Source: an uncultured SAR86 cluster bacterium (lineage in GTDB: Bacteria; Pseudomonadota; Gammaproteobacteria; Magnimaribacterales; TMED112). From it: a DNA stretch of 33,669 nucleotides. A program made the translations under genes and the position numbers. The stretch is from positions 1 through 33,669 of the forward strand of contig CACEYZ010000010.1 of the NCBI GenBank assembly GCA_902563885.1, in the 5' to 3' direction. The notes beneath the pieces were generated by a model. It saw only the letters and a program-made list of their open reading frames with translations. It ran no database searches and had not been told where the DNA came from. Each line of letters starts with the position of its first letter. Positions within the stretch are counted from its first letter, which is position 1. Shown here in pieces: positions 9,077 to 15,229 of the stretch.

Positions 9077-9730
9077 ATGTCAAAAGTTGTTTTAATTGGG
9101 TCTAGCTCTGCGATTGCAAAATCTCTTCAGGAGATTTCTAATAGAGATTTTATTTGCTTTTCACGAGAGAATAATAATCTTGATATTCATGGTGACCTTT
9201 CTGAATTAGATGATATAGGAAGTATCAACGGTCTAGTCTATTTTCCAGGATCTATAAATTTAAAGCCGTTTACAATGCTGAAAGATCAAGATTTTCAATC
9301 AGATCTAGAAATTAACTTTTTAGGAGCTGTCAAAGTAGTAAGAAAATTAATCGGAAAATTAAAGGAAGCTGATGGATCCTCAGTTGTCTTTATATCAACA
9401 GTAGCTGCTAGTATTGGATTGCCTTTTCATGCAAGCGTATCACCAGCTAAATCAGCTCTTGAAGCCTTTTCAAGATCTATGGCTGCAGAGTATGCTGGTG
9501 CAAAAATATCCTTTAATATTGTTGCGCCCTCTTTAGCTAATACGCCTATGGCTACAAATCTTCTTAAGACTGAAAGACTAGTTGAGGCTAGCAAAGAAAG
9601 AAATCCGATGAAACAAATAGGTTCTCCAGAACAAATTGCAAAATCAATAGATTTTTTGCTTGAAGCTCATAAAAACTGGATGACCGGACAAGTTATTCCT
9701 GTCGATGGTGGCATGGTTAACTTGAAGTAA
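9077..9730 (+). CDS. SDR-family oxidoreductase without the usual catalytic tyrosine
   Basis: A 217-residue Rossmann-fold protein like FabG-type short-chain dehydrogenases: N-terminal cofactor loop GSSSAIAKS, DGSSVVFISTVA for the strand with the catalytic serine, and a C-terminal GQVIPVDGGM end. In the YxxxK active-site segment the protein reads HASVSPAKSALEAF: the lysine is present, but the position four residues before it is valine, not tyrosine. Similar Tyr-less sequences ('HASIAAAKGAVEGL' type) form a recognised SDR subgroup, so this may be a lineage property, not decay. Substrate unknown. It follows valS by 15 bases and overlaps the convergent downstream gene by 14. Confidence 0.82.
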   Translation: MSKVVLIGSSSAIAKSLQEISNRDFICFSRENNNLDIHGDLSELDDIGSINGLVYFPGSINLKPFTMLKDQDFQSDLEINFLGAVKVVRKLIGKLKEADGSSVVFISTVAASIGLPFHASVSPAKSALEAFSRSMAAEYAGAKISFNIVAPSLANTPMATNLLKTERLVEASKERNPMKQIGSPEQIAKSIDFLLEAHKNWMTGQVIPVDGGMVNLK

Positions 9731-10886
9731 AATGCCCTGCAATCTTTTTCTCTAAATCCTTAAGGAGATCAAATCTTGTAATGGCCTTCTCCAACTGTTC
9801 TGATGACATACCTGTCAATAAAAATTTCTTTGCACTAAGTTGGTGCTGAATGGATTTAATTTTTTCGTAAACTTCGGCAAGTTCCATTTGCTTTTTATTA
9901 TTTTCTTGTCTTAATTCGTGCTCTAATCTTTTCAGCACAAAGGAAGAGGAATAAGGTCGCCCTTCATAATTTAGTACTTCACTAGACTTGATGCTATCAC
10001 CGAGCTCAATCCTTAATTTTCTGTATTCTTTATTTATAGCATTAAATGGAGTTTGAAAATCTAACCTTGCATTTGCTAGAAAATTTTGTAATTCACTAGG
10101 ATTAAAATTTTTTGTCCATTCTTCTTCTAACATGTCAGAGCATATTGAAATAAGTCCATCTAGTTCATCTATCTTCTTACTTTTTTCTTTAGATTTCGGA
10201 AAGTTTGTATATTTAAGTAATTGAAATTCTAATCTGTCTTTTCCAAGCTTTTCGTTTAATTCATCTAATAAATCTACCCAATAAATATCTTTGGTTTCTT
10301 TAAGAAAAGATGTAATGTGAAATAAATCTTCAACATCCAGCAATTGGGGTTCAATAAGTGCTAGATATAAAGATCTTATCGCAGGAATTTGATGATAAGT
10401 AAGACTTGCCAATCCTAGTGCAAAAGGTCCTTCTTGAGTAACAACATACTTATTAAGATAACTTCTAATAATTAAAACATCATCGCTAGTCTCCGTATAC
10501 GCTAGAGGAATAGTGAGGTCATCTATATTTTTTGATCCTAAAGAAAAGTTTGTAAACTTTTTAATTACATTTGCTATGGAAATATTTTTTTTATATTTAA
10601 CTTTCAGAGCTTTTGATGCTAACGATAATTTCCAATATTGAAAATCATTAATTGTAACTGCAGAACCGAACTTATGAATTAATGCTGTTTTTTTTAATTC
10701 ACCTGTTTTAAAAGCAACAGAATTTGCAAATTCAGGATCTGTAATTCTTTTTATAGTTGATTCCTCAACTATTAATGACTTTTCGTCTAAATCCGTGAAC
10801 CAATTAAGTTCTAAAGTTTTTGAACTGTCATGTGGATCCGGGGTTTTAGTAGTTATTTCTCTAAATTTTGATGTTTGAAAGTCCAT
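9717..10886 (-). CDS. Unrecognised 389-aa protein
   Basis: No family is recognised. The protein is soluble, with no signal peptide or membrane segment. Residues 1 to about 100 are mixed alpha/beta and lysine-rich; about 125-180 contains a moderately hydrophobic helical part (YNKYVVTQEGPFALGLASLT region). Residues about 300-385 are charged and helix-forming (RLEHELRQENNKKQMELAEVYEK), likely a coiled coil. The start is ATG at 10886 with no clear Shine-Dalgarno. It converges on and overlaps the SDR gene by 14 bases and diverges from the leader of the nuclease/restriction operon, so it may be an accessory gene at the edge of that island or an ordinary lineage-specific gene. Codon use looks like the neighbours'. 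Confidence 0.7.
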   Translation of the reverse strand: MDFQTSKFREITTKTPDPHDSSKTLELNWFTDLDEKSLIVEESTIKRITDPEFANSVAFKTGELKKTALIHKFGSAVTINDFQYWKLSLASKALKVKYKKNISIANVIKKFTNFSLGSKNIDDLTIPLAYTETSDDVLIIRSYLNKYVVTQEGPFALGLASLTYHQIPAIRSLYLALIEPQLLDVEDLFHITSFLKETKDIYWVDLLDELNEKLGKDRLEFQLLKYTNFPKSKEKSKKIDELDGLISICSDMLEEEWTKNFNPSELQNFLANARLDFQTPFNAINKEYRKLRIELGDSIKSSEVLNYEGRPYSSSFVLKRLEHELRQENNKKQMELAEVYEKIKSIQHQLSAKKFLLTGMSSEQLEKAITRFDLLKDLEKKIAGHFTSS

Positions 10887-10954
10887 ATAAGGGGTATTTA
10901 AGCACGAAAATGAAAAAAAACATACAGTTTTTGATTATATTTACAGCTTTTTGC

Positions 10955-10982
10955 TTGAATTGTGATAATATAACCGTATAAA
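10955..10982 (+). promoter_or_regulatory. Candidate sigma-70 promoter of the leader/nuclease operon
   Basis: TTGAAT (10955-10960) and TATAAA (10977-10982) with a 16-base spacer, about 85 bases upstream of the mini-ORF. The AT-rich background makes chance matches common, so this is only a candidate; a start near 10989 would place all the hairpins listed below in the transcript. Confidence 0.35.
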
Positions 10983-10993
10983 TATATTTTACA

Positions 10994-11009
10994 GCTATAT
11001 TTATATAGC
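10994..11009 (+). repeat. Short AT-rich hairpin
   Basis: GCTATA and TATAGC form a 6-bp perfect stem around a four-base loop (TTTA), just after the predicted transcription start. Weak as a structure by itself, but part of a region dense in inverted repeats. Confidence 0.4.
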
Positions 11010-11054
11010 CTTTATTAATACTTTTGGGGAACTTCAACCAATAACCATGCTCTT

Positions 11055-11060
11055 AGGAGG
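11055..11060 (+). promoter_or_regulatory. Strong Shine-Dalgarno of the 21-codon ORF
   Basis: AGGAGG eight bases before the ATG at 11069, the best ribosome-binding site in the window. Its extended form AGGAGGA (11055-11061) is perfectly complementary to TCCTCCT at 11103-11109 inside the ORF, so the site could be masked by the coding sequence. The complement is also a consequence of leucine codons CTC, so chance is possible. Confidence 0.65.
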
Positions 11061-11068
11061 AGCTATAA

Positions 11069-11134
11069 ATGAAGTTAGCAAGAAGGTTTTTTTCACTCCT
11101 TATCCTCCTCTTGCTAGAATGGAGTCAGGTATGA
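11069..11134 (+). CDS. 21-aa hydrophobic leucine-rich peptide: leader peptide or small membrane toxin candidate
   Basis: ATG to TGA encodes a 21-residue peptide beginning MKLARRFFSLL: a basic N-terminus, then a hydrophobic stretch with six leucines and an isoleucine in seven successive positions (10-16), and an EWSQV tail. The very strong Shine-Dalgarno argues that it is translated. Seven of 21 residues are leucine and three of these use CTC, which looks uncommon in the neighbouring genes. Two readings are possible: a leader peptide whose translation sets the fold of the RNA ahead of the nuclease operon, or a short membrane peptide like type I toxins of the Ibs class (18-19 residues, basic-hydrophobic). 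Its stop codon lies in the left arm of a perfect inverted repeat. I do not recognise the peptide itself. Confidence 0.5.
   Translation: MKLARRFFSLLILLLLEWSQV
11076..11116 (+). repeat. Intragenic stem within the 21-codon ORF
   Basis: TAGCAAGAAGG (11076-11086) pairs with CCTCTTGCTA (11107-11116): ten base pairs with one bulged A (11084), loop 11087-11106. It shares 11107-11109 with the anti-Shine-Dalgarno segment, so the two helices exclude each other, as expected for a switch. Seen by eye, with no energy calculation. Confidence 0.5.
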
Positions 11135-11180
11135 TGGATTATATAAAACTAAGTCTATCTCCTTGTTGTCATACCTGACT
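11123..11180 (+). repeat. 12-bp perfect inverted repeat spanning the mini-ORF stop codon
   Basis: AGTCAGGTATGA (11123-11134) and TCATACCTGACT (11169-11180) are exact reverse complements around a 34-base loop. The left arm ends with the ORF's TGA. No T-run follows, so it is not a standard terminator. It may be an RNA hairpin whose formation depends on ribosomes finishing the mini-ORF, or a binding site for a dimeric regulator with half-sites 46 bases apart. Confidence 0.65.
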
Positions 11181-11252
11181 ATTCGTTCTTATAAATTAAA
11201 TAATTTTATGACTATAATTGAAGCTAAGGATCGTTTTAAAAAAGCTACTTCC

Positions 11253-11969
11253 ATGATTAAGATAAGTAGAACAAGTGTTGAACAAAATATTAAATGCCCT
11301 CGTTGTTTTGTTTTAGATAAAAAACATAAAATCAAACCTTTCTCTTTGCCTTTCACATTGAATATTGCGGTTGATGAACTGTGTAAAAATGAATTTGATT
11401 ATTACAGAGCAAAGGCTGAACCACATCCTCTTTTTATTGAGCATGGCATTGATGCAGTCCCATTCGCTCACGAGCAACTTGATGACTGGCGGGATTGGCG
11501 TAAGGGCATCAGGACTATTGATGAAGAGAATGGTATAAACTTTGGCGGCGCAATAGACGATGTTTGGCAAAAATCAACAGGTGAACTAATTGTTGCAGAT
11601 GTTAAAGCAACAGCAAAAAAAGTATTTGATTGGGAAAAAACTTGTGCAGAATACGATTATCCTAAAAGCTATCAAAGACAGCTTGAAATGTATCAATATT
11701 TATTAAAGAAAAATGGTTTTGAGGTTGCTCCAGAGGCCTACCTTGTTTATTACAATGGCCGAAAAAATGAGCCAATGTTCAATCAAGAAATAAAATTTGA
11801 TCTTCACCTTATTAAAGTTGATTGTGACTATAGCTGGGTTGACCAAGCAATTTTAGATACAAAGAAAAGTCTAGAGGGTCCTATGCCCAAATCAACACCA
11901 ACCTGTGAAAACTGTAATTATTTAAAAGCACGCTGGAATCTGTCTCAGCAGAATATGGAGGATGCATAA
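11253..11969 (+). CDS. Cas4/RecB-type PD-(D/E)xK nuclease with four cysteines
   Basis: A 238-residue protein with the RecB/Cas4 nuclease motifs: GAIDDVW (D102), the IVADVKA core (D116, K118) and QLEMYQYLL (Q143, Y147). Cysteine pairs CPRC (15, 18) and CENC (218, 221) flank the domain, the arrangement expected for an Fe-S cluster as in Cas4/AddB. The whole resembles a widespread conserved-hypothetical family beginning 'SRT.I...L.CPRCF.LD'; no system has been assigned to it here, and no cas genes are nearby. The start is chosen at ATG 11253 because the family begins with SRTSVE; an upstream ATG (11208) and TTG (11163) are in frame, and none has a good Shine-Dalgarno. The stop overlaps the next ATG by one base. 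Confidence 0.78.
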   Translation: MIKISRTSVEQNIKCPRCFVLDKKHKIKPFSLPFTLNIAVDELCKNEFDYYRAKAEPHPLFIEHGIDAVPFAHEQLDDWRDWRKGIRTIDEENGINFGGAIDDVWQKSTGELIVADVKATAKKVFDWEKTCAEYDYPKSYQRQLEMYQYLLKKNGFEVAPEAYLVYYNGRKNEPMFNQEIKFDLHLIKVDCDYSWVDQAILDTKKSLEGPMPKSTPTCENCNYLKARWNLSQQNMEDA

Positions 11970-12235
11970 TGGAATTAAATGAATATTCTGATCGTCTTAG
12001 ATCCTCCTCTAACGAGATAATGTATCGACTTATTGAATTGATTGAAAATAACCAAACTGAATTAATTTGTATGCTTTTATTAGAGACCAATGTTGAGCTT
12101 AATGCTTTTAAAAAACTTGCTTCTACCAGGAAAAAATTACCTGAAAAATTTTCGGTCACAATGGAAGATGTAATTTGTGCCCATGATGAAATTATTCAGA
12201 GACTTGATAGCTTACCTGATAAAAAGAAGCACTGA
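11969..12235 (+). CDS. 88-aa helical protein of unknown function
   Basis: No family recognised. The protein is small, acidic to neutral and predicted helical throughout: leucine-rich at residues 17-45 (MYRLIELIENNQTELICMLLLE), then a basic KKLASTRKKLPEK turn, a second acidic helix and a lysine tail. It starts at ATG 11969, overlapping the nuclease stop (TAATG), and its TGA is followed at once by the ATG of the endonuclease candidate. Being sandwiched with no spacing implies equal translation with both. It could be an accessory or control subunit of either nuclease; that is inference. It does not show an obvious helix-turn-helix like a restriction-modification C protein. Confidence 0.7.
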   Translation: MELNEYSDRLRSSSNEIMYRLIELIENNQTELICMLLLETNVELNAFKKLASTRKKLPEKFSVTMEDVICAHDEIIQRLDSLPDKKKH

Positions 12236-12991
12236 ATGAAAATGACAGAAACTGATTTAGAAAAATTAGAATTAAAATATTTAAACAAATATTATTATTT
12301 TTTAAAATTCGCTATTGACGAAATTCTTGAAGGTCTAAAAACTAAAGATAAAATTAGCAATGACTGGAAAGGTTTATGGGGCACTAAAATTAGTTCCTAT
12401 TCTACTGGAGCAGAAAGAGTAATTTACTCACTATTAAATGGAAAAGGTATAGGCATTCCTAATTCTTCACCTGTTGGTAGCGATCTTTTCTTTGAGGTTA
12501 AGGATGCTTTCATACATATTGACCTTAAAACAGTAGGTACAAAAAATATTGGTGATTTCGATATGAGCATTTTTATTGGTACAAATCAGAACTCATATAA
12601 ACATCACATGCTTGTGTATGAAAATACAAAAAATGAGTTAAAGAGAGAATATATTCCTCATCTACCAGCGATCTATAACAAAAAAAATAAGAAGAAAGCA
12701 AAACCCTGCCTTTCATACTTTATAACTATGTTGTATGACAGCAATACCGCGGAAACATTAGTAGTTAACATAATGTGTATGCCGAATGGCGAGTTAAATA
12801 AAGTTTATAGGCACGAGCCATTAAAAGCAGGAAAAAATTTAGACAAAACAAGATTCAATTTTTCAAGAGTTGATAACTTTAGACTTATTGAGGGAGAAAA
12901 AAGAATTAAAGTAGTCTTTTTTAAAAAAGGAATTCATTCAAAATTTAATTCTTTGTCATATCAATACGACTTATATAAAAATATACAGTAA
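12236..12991 (+). CDS. Probable type II restriction endonuclease (PD-(D/E)xK)
   Basis: A 251-residue protein whose middle reads SPVGSDLFFEVKDAFIHIDLKTV: D83 followed by D96-x-K98, the spacing and strand context of a PD-(D/E)xK active site, with a preceding helix containing E60 (STGAERVIYSLL). Length and single-domain layout match type II restriction enzymes, and it faces a C5-cytosine methyltransferase tail to tail, the usual pairing. The exact restriction family and recognition sequence are not recognised. It starts directly after the 88-aa gene stop (an in-frame ATG also lies at 12242). About 95 bases separate it from the methyltransferase stop. Confidence 0.7.
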   Translation: MKMTETDLEKLELKYLNKYYYFLKFAIDEILEGLKTKDKISNDWKGLWGTKISSYSTGAERVIYSLLNGKGIGIPNSSPVGSDLFFEVKDAFIHIDLKTVGTKNIGDFDMSIFIGTNQNSYKHHMLVYENTKNELKREYIPHLPAIYNKKNKKKAKPCLSYFITMLYDSNTAETLVVNIMCMPNGELNKVYRHEPLKAGKNLDKTRFNFSRVDNFRLIEGEKRIKVVFFKKGIHSKFNSLSYQYDLYKNIQ

Positions 12992-13023
12992 AAAATTCAT
13001 GTGGCGAAATGGCTCCGCCATAT
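12992..13023 (-). terminator. Rho-independent-like terminator of the methyltransferase transcript
   Basis: Read on the minus strand, ATATGGCG pairs with CGCCACAT (8 bp with one G-U) around a nine-base loop, and a GAATTTTTT tract follows almost at once. This suits the end of the elaA-methyltransferase transcript. On the plus strand the same stem lacks a close T-run. Confidence 0.5.
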
Positions 13024-13086
13024 CATCCTATGATGGCCTGAATCTTTTCTTCTTTTCATAGAACCTTATATTGATGTTATTTAACC

Positions 13087-14280
13087 TCATATGTGACTTT
13101 TTAAACCACGTGCTATTTGGTATGCCAAGTCAACTGCTACCGCATTTCCTATTTGTTTGTACATGCTCCCTATAGCACCATGAAATATAAAGTCATCAGG
13201 GAAGGTTTGAAGAATTGCACACTCTCTAACACTTAATCTTCTCTTTTTATTTGGATGAATCTCTGGACCCGTCGCCGTAAGTGTATCGCTTGGCTCTTCC
13301 CAATTACTTATTCTTAAAGACTGCTCATAAACAATTGTCTTTTCTTCTAATTCAGTAACTTGTTTATCAAATTTATTATCAAATTTAAGCAATTTTTTGA
13401 GTTCTCTCCAGTCATCAGGATTGGGGATTGAGCCAGAATTATTATCTTTTCTAAACCAATGCCCAGCAGTATGTGCATAACCAAAATGGTCATCTATTTT
13501 TTTTGTTGACCACCCGCTATCTTTTCTCCACTTTTTAAGATAATCACAAATGTCAAATTGATTTACATCATGCTTCCTTCCCCAAAACTTATCACTCACA
13601 TTCATACGTGCAACATGATTGTAAATGGTGATATTTTTATGTCTAAATGGTTTATCTCTTGTTCTAACATTTGCCAAATGACCAATTGCACTTTTAGTTG
13701 AAACATAAGGTTCTAATTTAGGATTAAATAGATCGTTTTTAAGTCCATGCGTAACTTTTGGGAATGGATTTTCTTTGCCGATTCTGTTACCAATAATAAA
13801 AACTCTTTGTCTATGTTGCGGAACACCATAATCACTCGCTGTTAATAGCCTATAATCAACTTTATAACCAATATCTTCGAAGTCAGATAAGATCAAGTTC
13901 ATAACTTTTCCTTTATCAAGCGAAAGAATTCCTTTGACATTTTCTGCTACAAAAAATTTTGGTCTCTTATCCTTAATTATTCTGAGCATTTCAAGATATA
14001 GAAAATTTCTTTCATCTTTAACACTTCTTTTAATATTCGCAACTGAAAATCCTTGACACGGAAAGCCACCAAGCAAAACATCAAATCCTGAGGGTATCTC
14101 TGAACTCTTTATTTTAGTTATATCGCCTAGGACAATGTGCTTACCAATATTTTCTTCGTAGGTTTTTACAGAGTCTTTATCAAAATCATTAGCCCAAATA
14201 ATTTCAAAACCAGCTTTTTTAAAGCCTAAATCAAGACCACCACATCCTGCAAAAAGACCGACAACAGTAGGTTTACTCAT
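13087..14280 (-). CDS. DNA (cytosine-5-)-methyltransferase
   Basis: A 397-residue C5-MTase with the motifs in normal order: I, FAGCGGLDLGF (10-20); IV, GGFPCQGFS with nucleophile C75; VI, AENVKG (112-117); VIII, QHRQRVFIIG (155-164); IX, RECAILQTFPDDF (352-364); X, YKQIGNAVAV (374-383). The variable target-recognition region (about 205-345) contains a segment, WSTKKIDDHFGYAHTAGHWF through IPNPDDWRELKKLLKFD (257-301), that looks like a helical module shared by other phage or bacterial DNA methylases. It would protect DNA from the facing endonuclease candidate. Target sequence unknown. The ATG overlaps the elaA end by 8 bases, with GAGGA just upstream, so it is translationally coupled to a housekeeping gene. 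A terminator-like hairpin follows. Confidence 0.93.
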   Translation of the reverse strand: MSKPTVVGLFAGCGGLDLGFKKAGFEIIWANDFDKDSVKTYEENIGKHIVLGDITKIKSSEIPSGFDVLLGGFPCQGFSVANIKRSVKDERNFLYLEMLRIIKDKRPKFFVAENVKGILSLDKGKVMNLILSDFEDIGYKVDYRLLTASDYGVPQHRQRVFIIGNRIGKENPFPKVTHGLKNDLFNPKLEPYVSTKSAIGHLANVRTRDKPFRHKNITIYNHVARMNVSDKFWGRKHDVNQFDICDYLKKWRKDSGWSTKKIDDHFGYAHTAGHWFRKDNNSGSIPNPDDWRELKKLLKFDNKFDKQVTELEEKTIVYEQSLRISNWEEPSDTLTATGPEIHPNKKRRLSVRECAILQTFPDDFIFHGAIGSMYKQIGNAVAVDLAYQIARGLKSHI

Positions 14281-14728
14281 TCCTCAACATTTCAATATGA
14301 GGAATATTATCCTCCATATATTCCTCGCTGCACGTTTTAAAACCAAATTTTGAATAATAATTTTCTAAATAACTCTGTGCAGAGATTCTTACAGGACCAA
14401 GCTTCTCTTTTTGCACAAGATCAATAGACTTTTTTATAAGAGCTTCTGATAGGCCTTTTTTACGCTCAGCTTCTTTTGTAACAATCCTTCCAAAAGACAC
14501 TTCTTCAAATCTTGTCTTTGCTGGATTGATTCGCAGATAACTTACTATTTCCCCTAATTTCTCAATCCATAAGTGTATGCCAACCTCATCAAGACCGTCT
14601 AAATCCTGATAAGGACAGTCTTGCTCAACAACAAAAACCTCAATCCTTAGCTGCATAATTTTATAAAGTTCTAGCTTGTCTAAATCATGAAACTTTTTTA
14701 TGATTACGGACTCTAATAAAGAAGACAT
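14273..14728 (-). CDS. elaA: ElaA-like GNAT acetyltransferase
   Basis: A 151-residue GNAT protein with ElaA hallmarks: LRIEVFVVEQDCPYQDLDGLD near residues 27-47, IHLWIEKLGEIVSYLRI, the acetyl-CoA loop region FGRIVTKEAERKKGLSEALI (the usual R/Q-x-x-G-x-G/A is degenerate), and the C-terminal DNIPHIEML signature. Substrate of the family is not established. The start is ATG 14728, nine bases from the divergent glutathione peroxidase ATG. The methyltransferase starts inside its last codons, so the two share a transcript. Confidence 0.87.
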   Translation of the reverse strand: MSSLLESVIIKKFHDLDKLELYKIMQLRIEVFVVEQDCPYQDLDGLDEVGIHLWIEKLGEIVSYLRINPAKTRFEEVSFGRIVTKEAERKKGLSEALIKKSIDLVQKEKLGPVRISAQSYLENYYSKFGFKTCSEEYMEDNIPHIEMLRNE

Positions 14729-14737
14729 TAAGGAATT

Positions 14738-15229
14738 ATGAAAGAAAGTTTCTACGATTTCAAAGCAAAAGACATTCTCGGCAACGAAGTGTCAATGAAC
14801 AACTTTAAAGATAAGGTTGTTTTGATTGTAAATGTTGCCAGTGCTTGTTACTTTACGCCGCAGTACAAAGGCATGGAAAAGCTTTATAAATCATTTAAAA
14901 CTAAAGGTTTTGAAGTATTAGGTTTTCCTTGTAATCAGTTTGCTGAAGAAGAAAAAGGTACAAATGAGGAAATTTTGAACTTTTGTACATCACATTTTGA
15001 TGTCTCATTTCCTATGTTTGAAAAAATTGAAGTTAATGGTGCTAACGCCCACCCACTTTTTAAATTTTTGAAAAAAACTGTGAAAGGTTTTTTAGGGAGT
15101 GAATCTATTAAATGGAATTTCTCAAAATTTCTTGTTGATCAGTCGGGCAATGTTATAAAAAGATATGGCAGTATGGATGCACCTGAATCAATCGAAGCAG
15201 ATATTACCAAACTATTAGCTAAGAGCTAA
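14738..15229 (+). CDS. Glutathione peroxidase-family thiol peroxidase
   Basis: A 163-residue peroxidase of the GPx/BtuE family that reduces hydroperoxides. The active-site segment NVASACYFTPQYKGM has the peroxidatic cysteine C37; the usual residue after it is Gly (CGFT), here Tyr. The catalytic Gln (FPCNQF, about 74-79) and Trp-Asn (IKWNFSKFLVD, about 125) are present, completing the tetrad. The C76 of FPCNQF may act as a resolving cysteine; in bacteria such enzymes usually take electrons from thioredoxin. AAGGA four to eight bases upstream supports the ATG. It diverges from elaA by nine bases and overlaps rimI by 15 at its 3' end. Confidence 0.92.
   Translation: MKESFYDFKAKDILGNEVSMNNFKDKVVLIVNVASACYFTPQYKGMEKLYKSFKTKGFEVLGFPCNQFAEEEKGTNEEILNFCTSHFDVSFPMFEKIEVNGANAHPLFKFLKKTVKGFLGSESIKWNFSKFLVDQSGNVIKRYGSMDAPESIEADITKLLAKS

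Larger units (their letters stand above)
10887..11207. other. 321-base non-coding region with leader-like structure
   Basis: This is the longest stretch without a large gene in the window, between the unrecognised leftward gene and the nuclease operon. It holds a candidate promoter (10955-10982), a short AT hairpin (10994-11009), a strong Shine-Dalgarno with a 21-codon hydrophobic ORF (11069-11134), two mutually exclusive pairings of that ORF, and a 12-bp perfect inverted repeat (11123-11180). A second tiny ORF (10910-10981) is present but weakly supported. No tRNA or att-like repeat was seen. Confidence 0.7.

Noticed and set aside
11169..11190. The inverted repeat 11123-11180 as a rho-independent terminator
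   Set aside because: The loop is 34 bases and no T-run follows.
11208..11252. Upstream start for the nuclease (ATG 11208 or TTG 11163)
   Set aside because: The family homology begins at SRTSVE just after ATG 11253; neither upstream start has a clear Shine-Dalgarno, and TTG 11163 lies inside the hairpin loop.
11253..11969. CRISPR-Cas adaptation gene cas4
   Set aside because: No repeat array and no cas1/cas2 or effector gene is visible; the protein also resembles a non-CRISPR nuclease family.
11881..12159. 92-codon reading frame opposite the nuclease end and the 88-aa gene
   Set aside because: No recognisable features, no ribosome site, and it spans two well-placed plus-strand genes.
10887..14280. 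Integrated mobile element with att sites or integrase
   Set aside because: No integrase, transposase, tRNA end or flanking direct repeat could be seen, so acquisition is only suspected.
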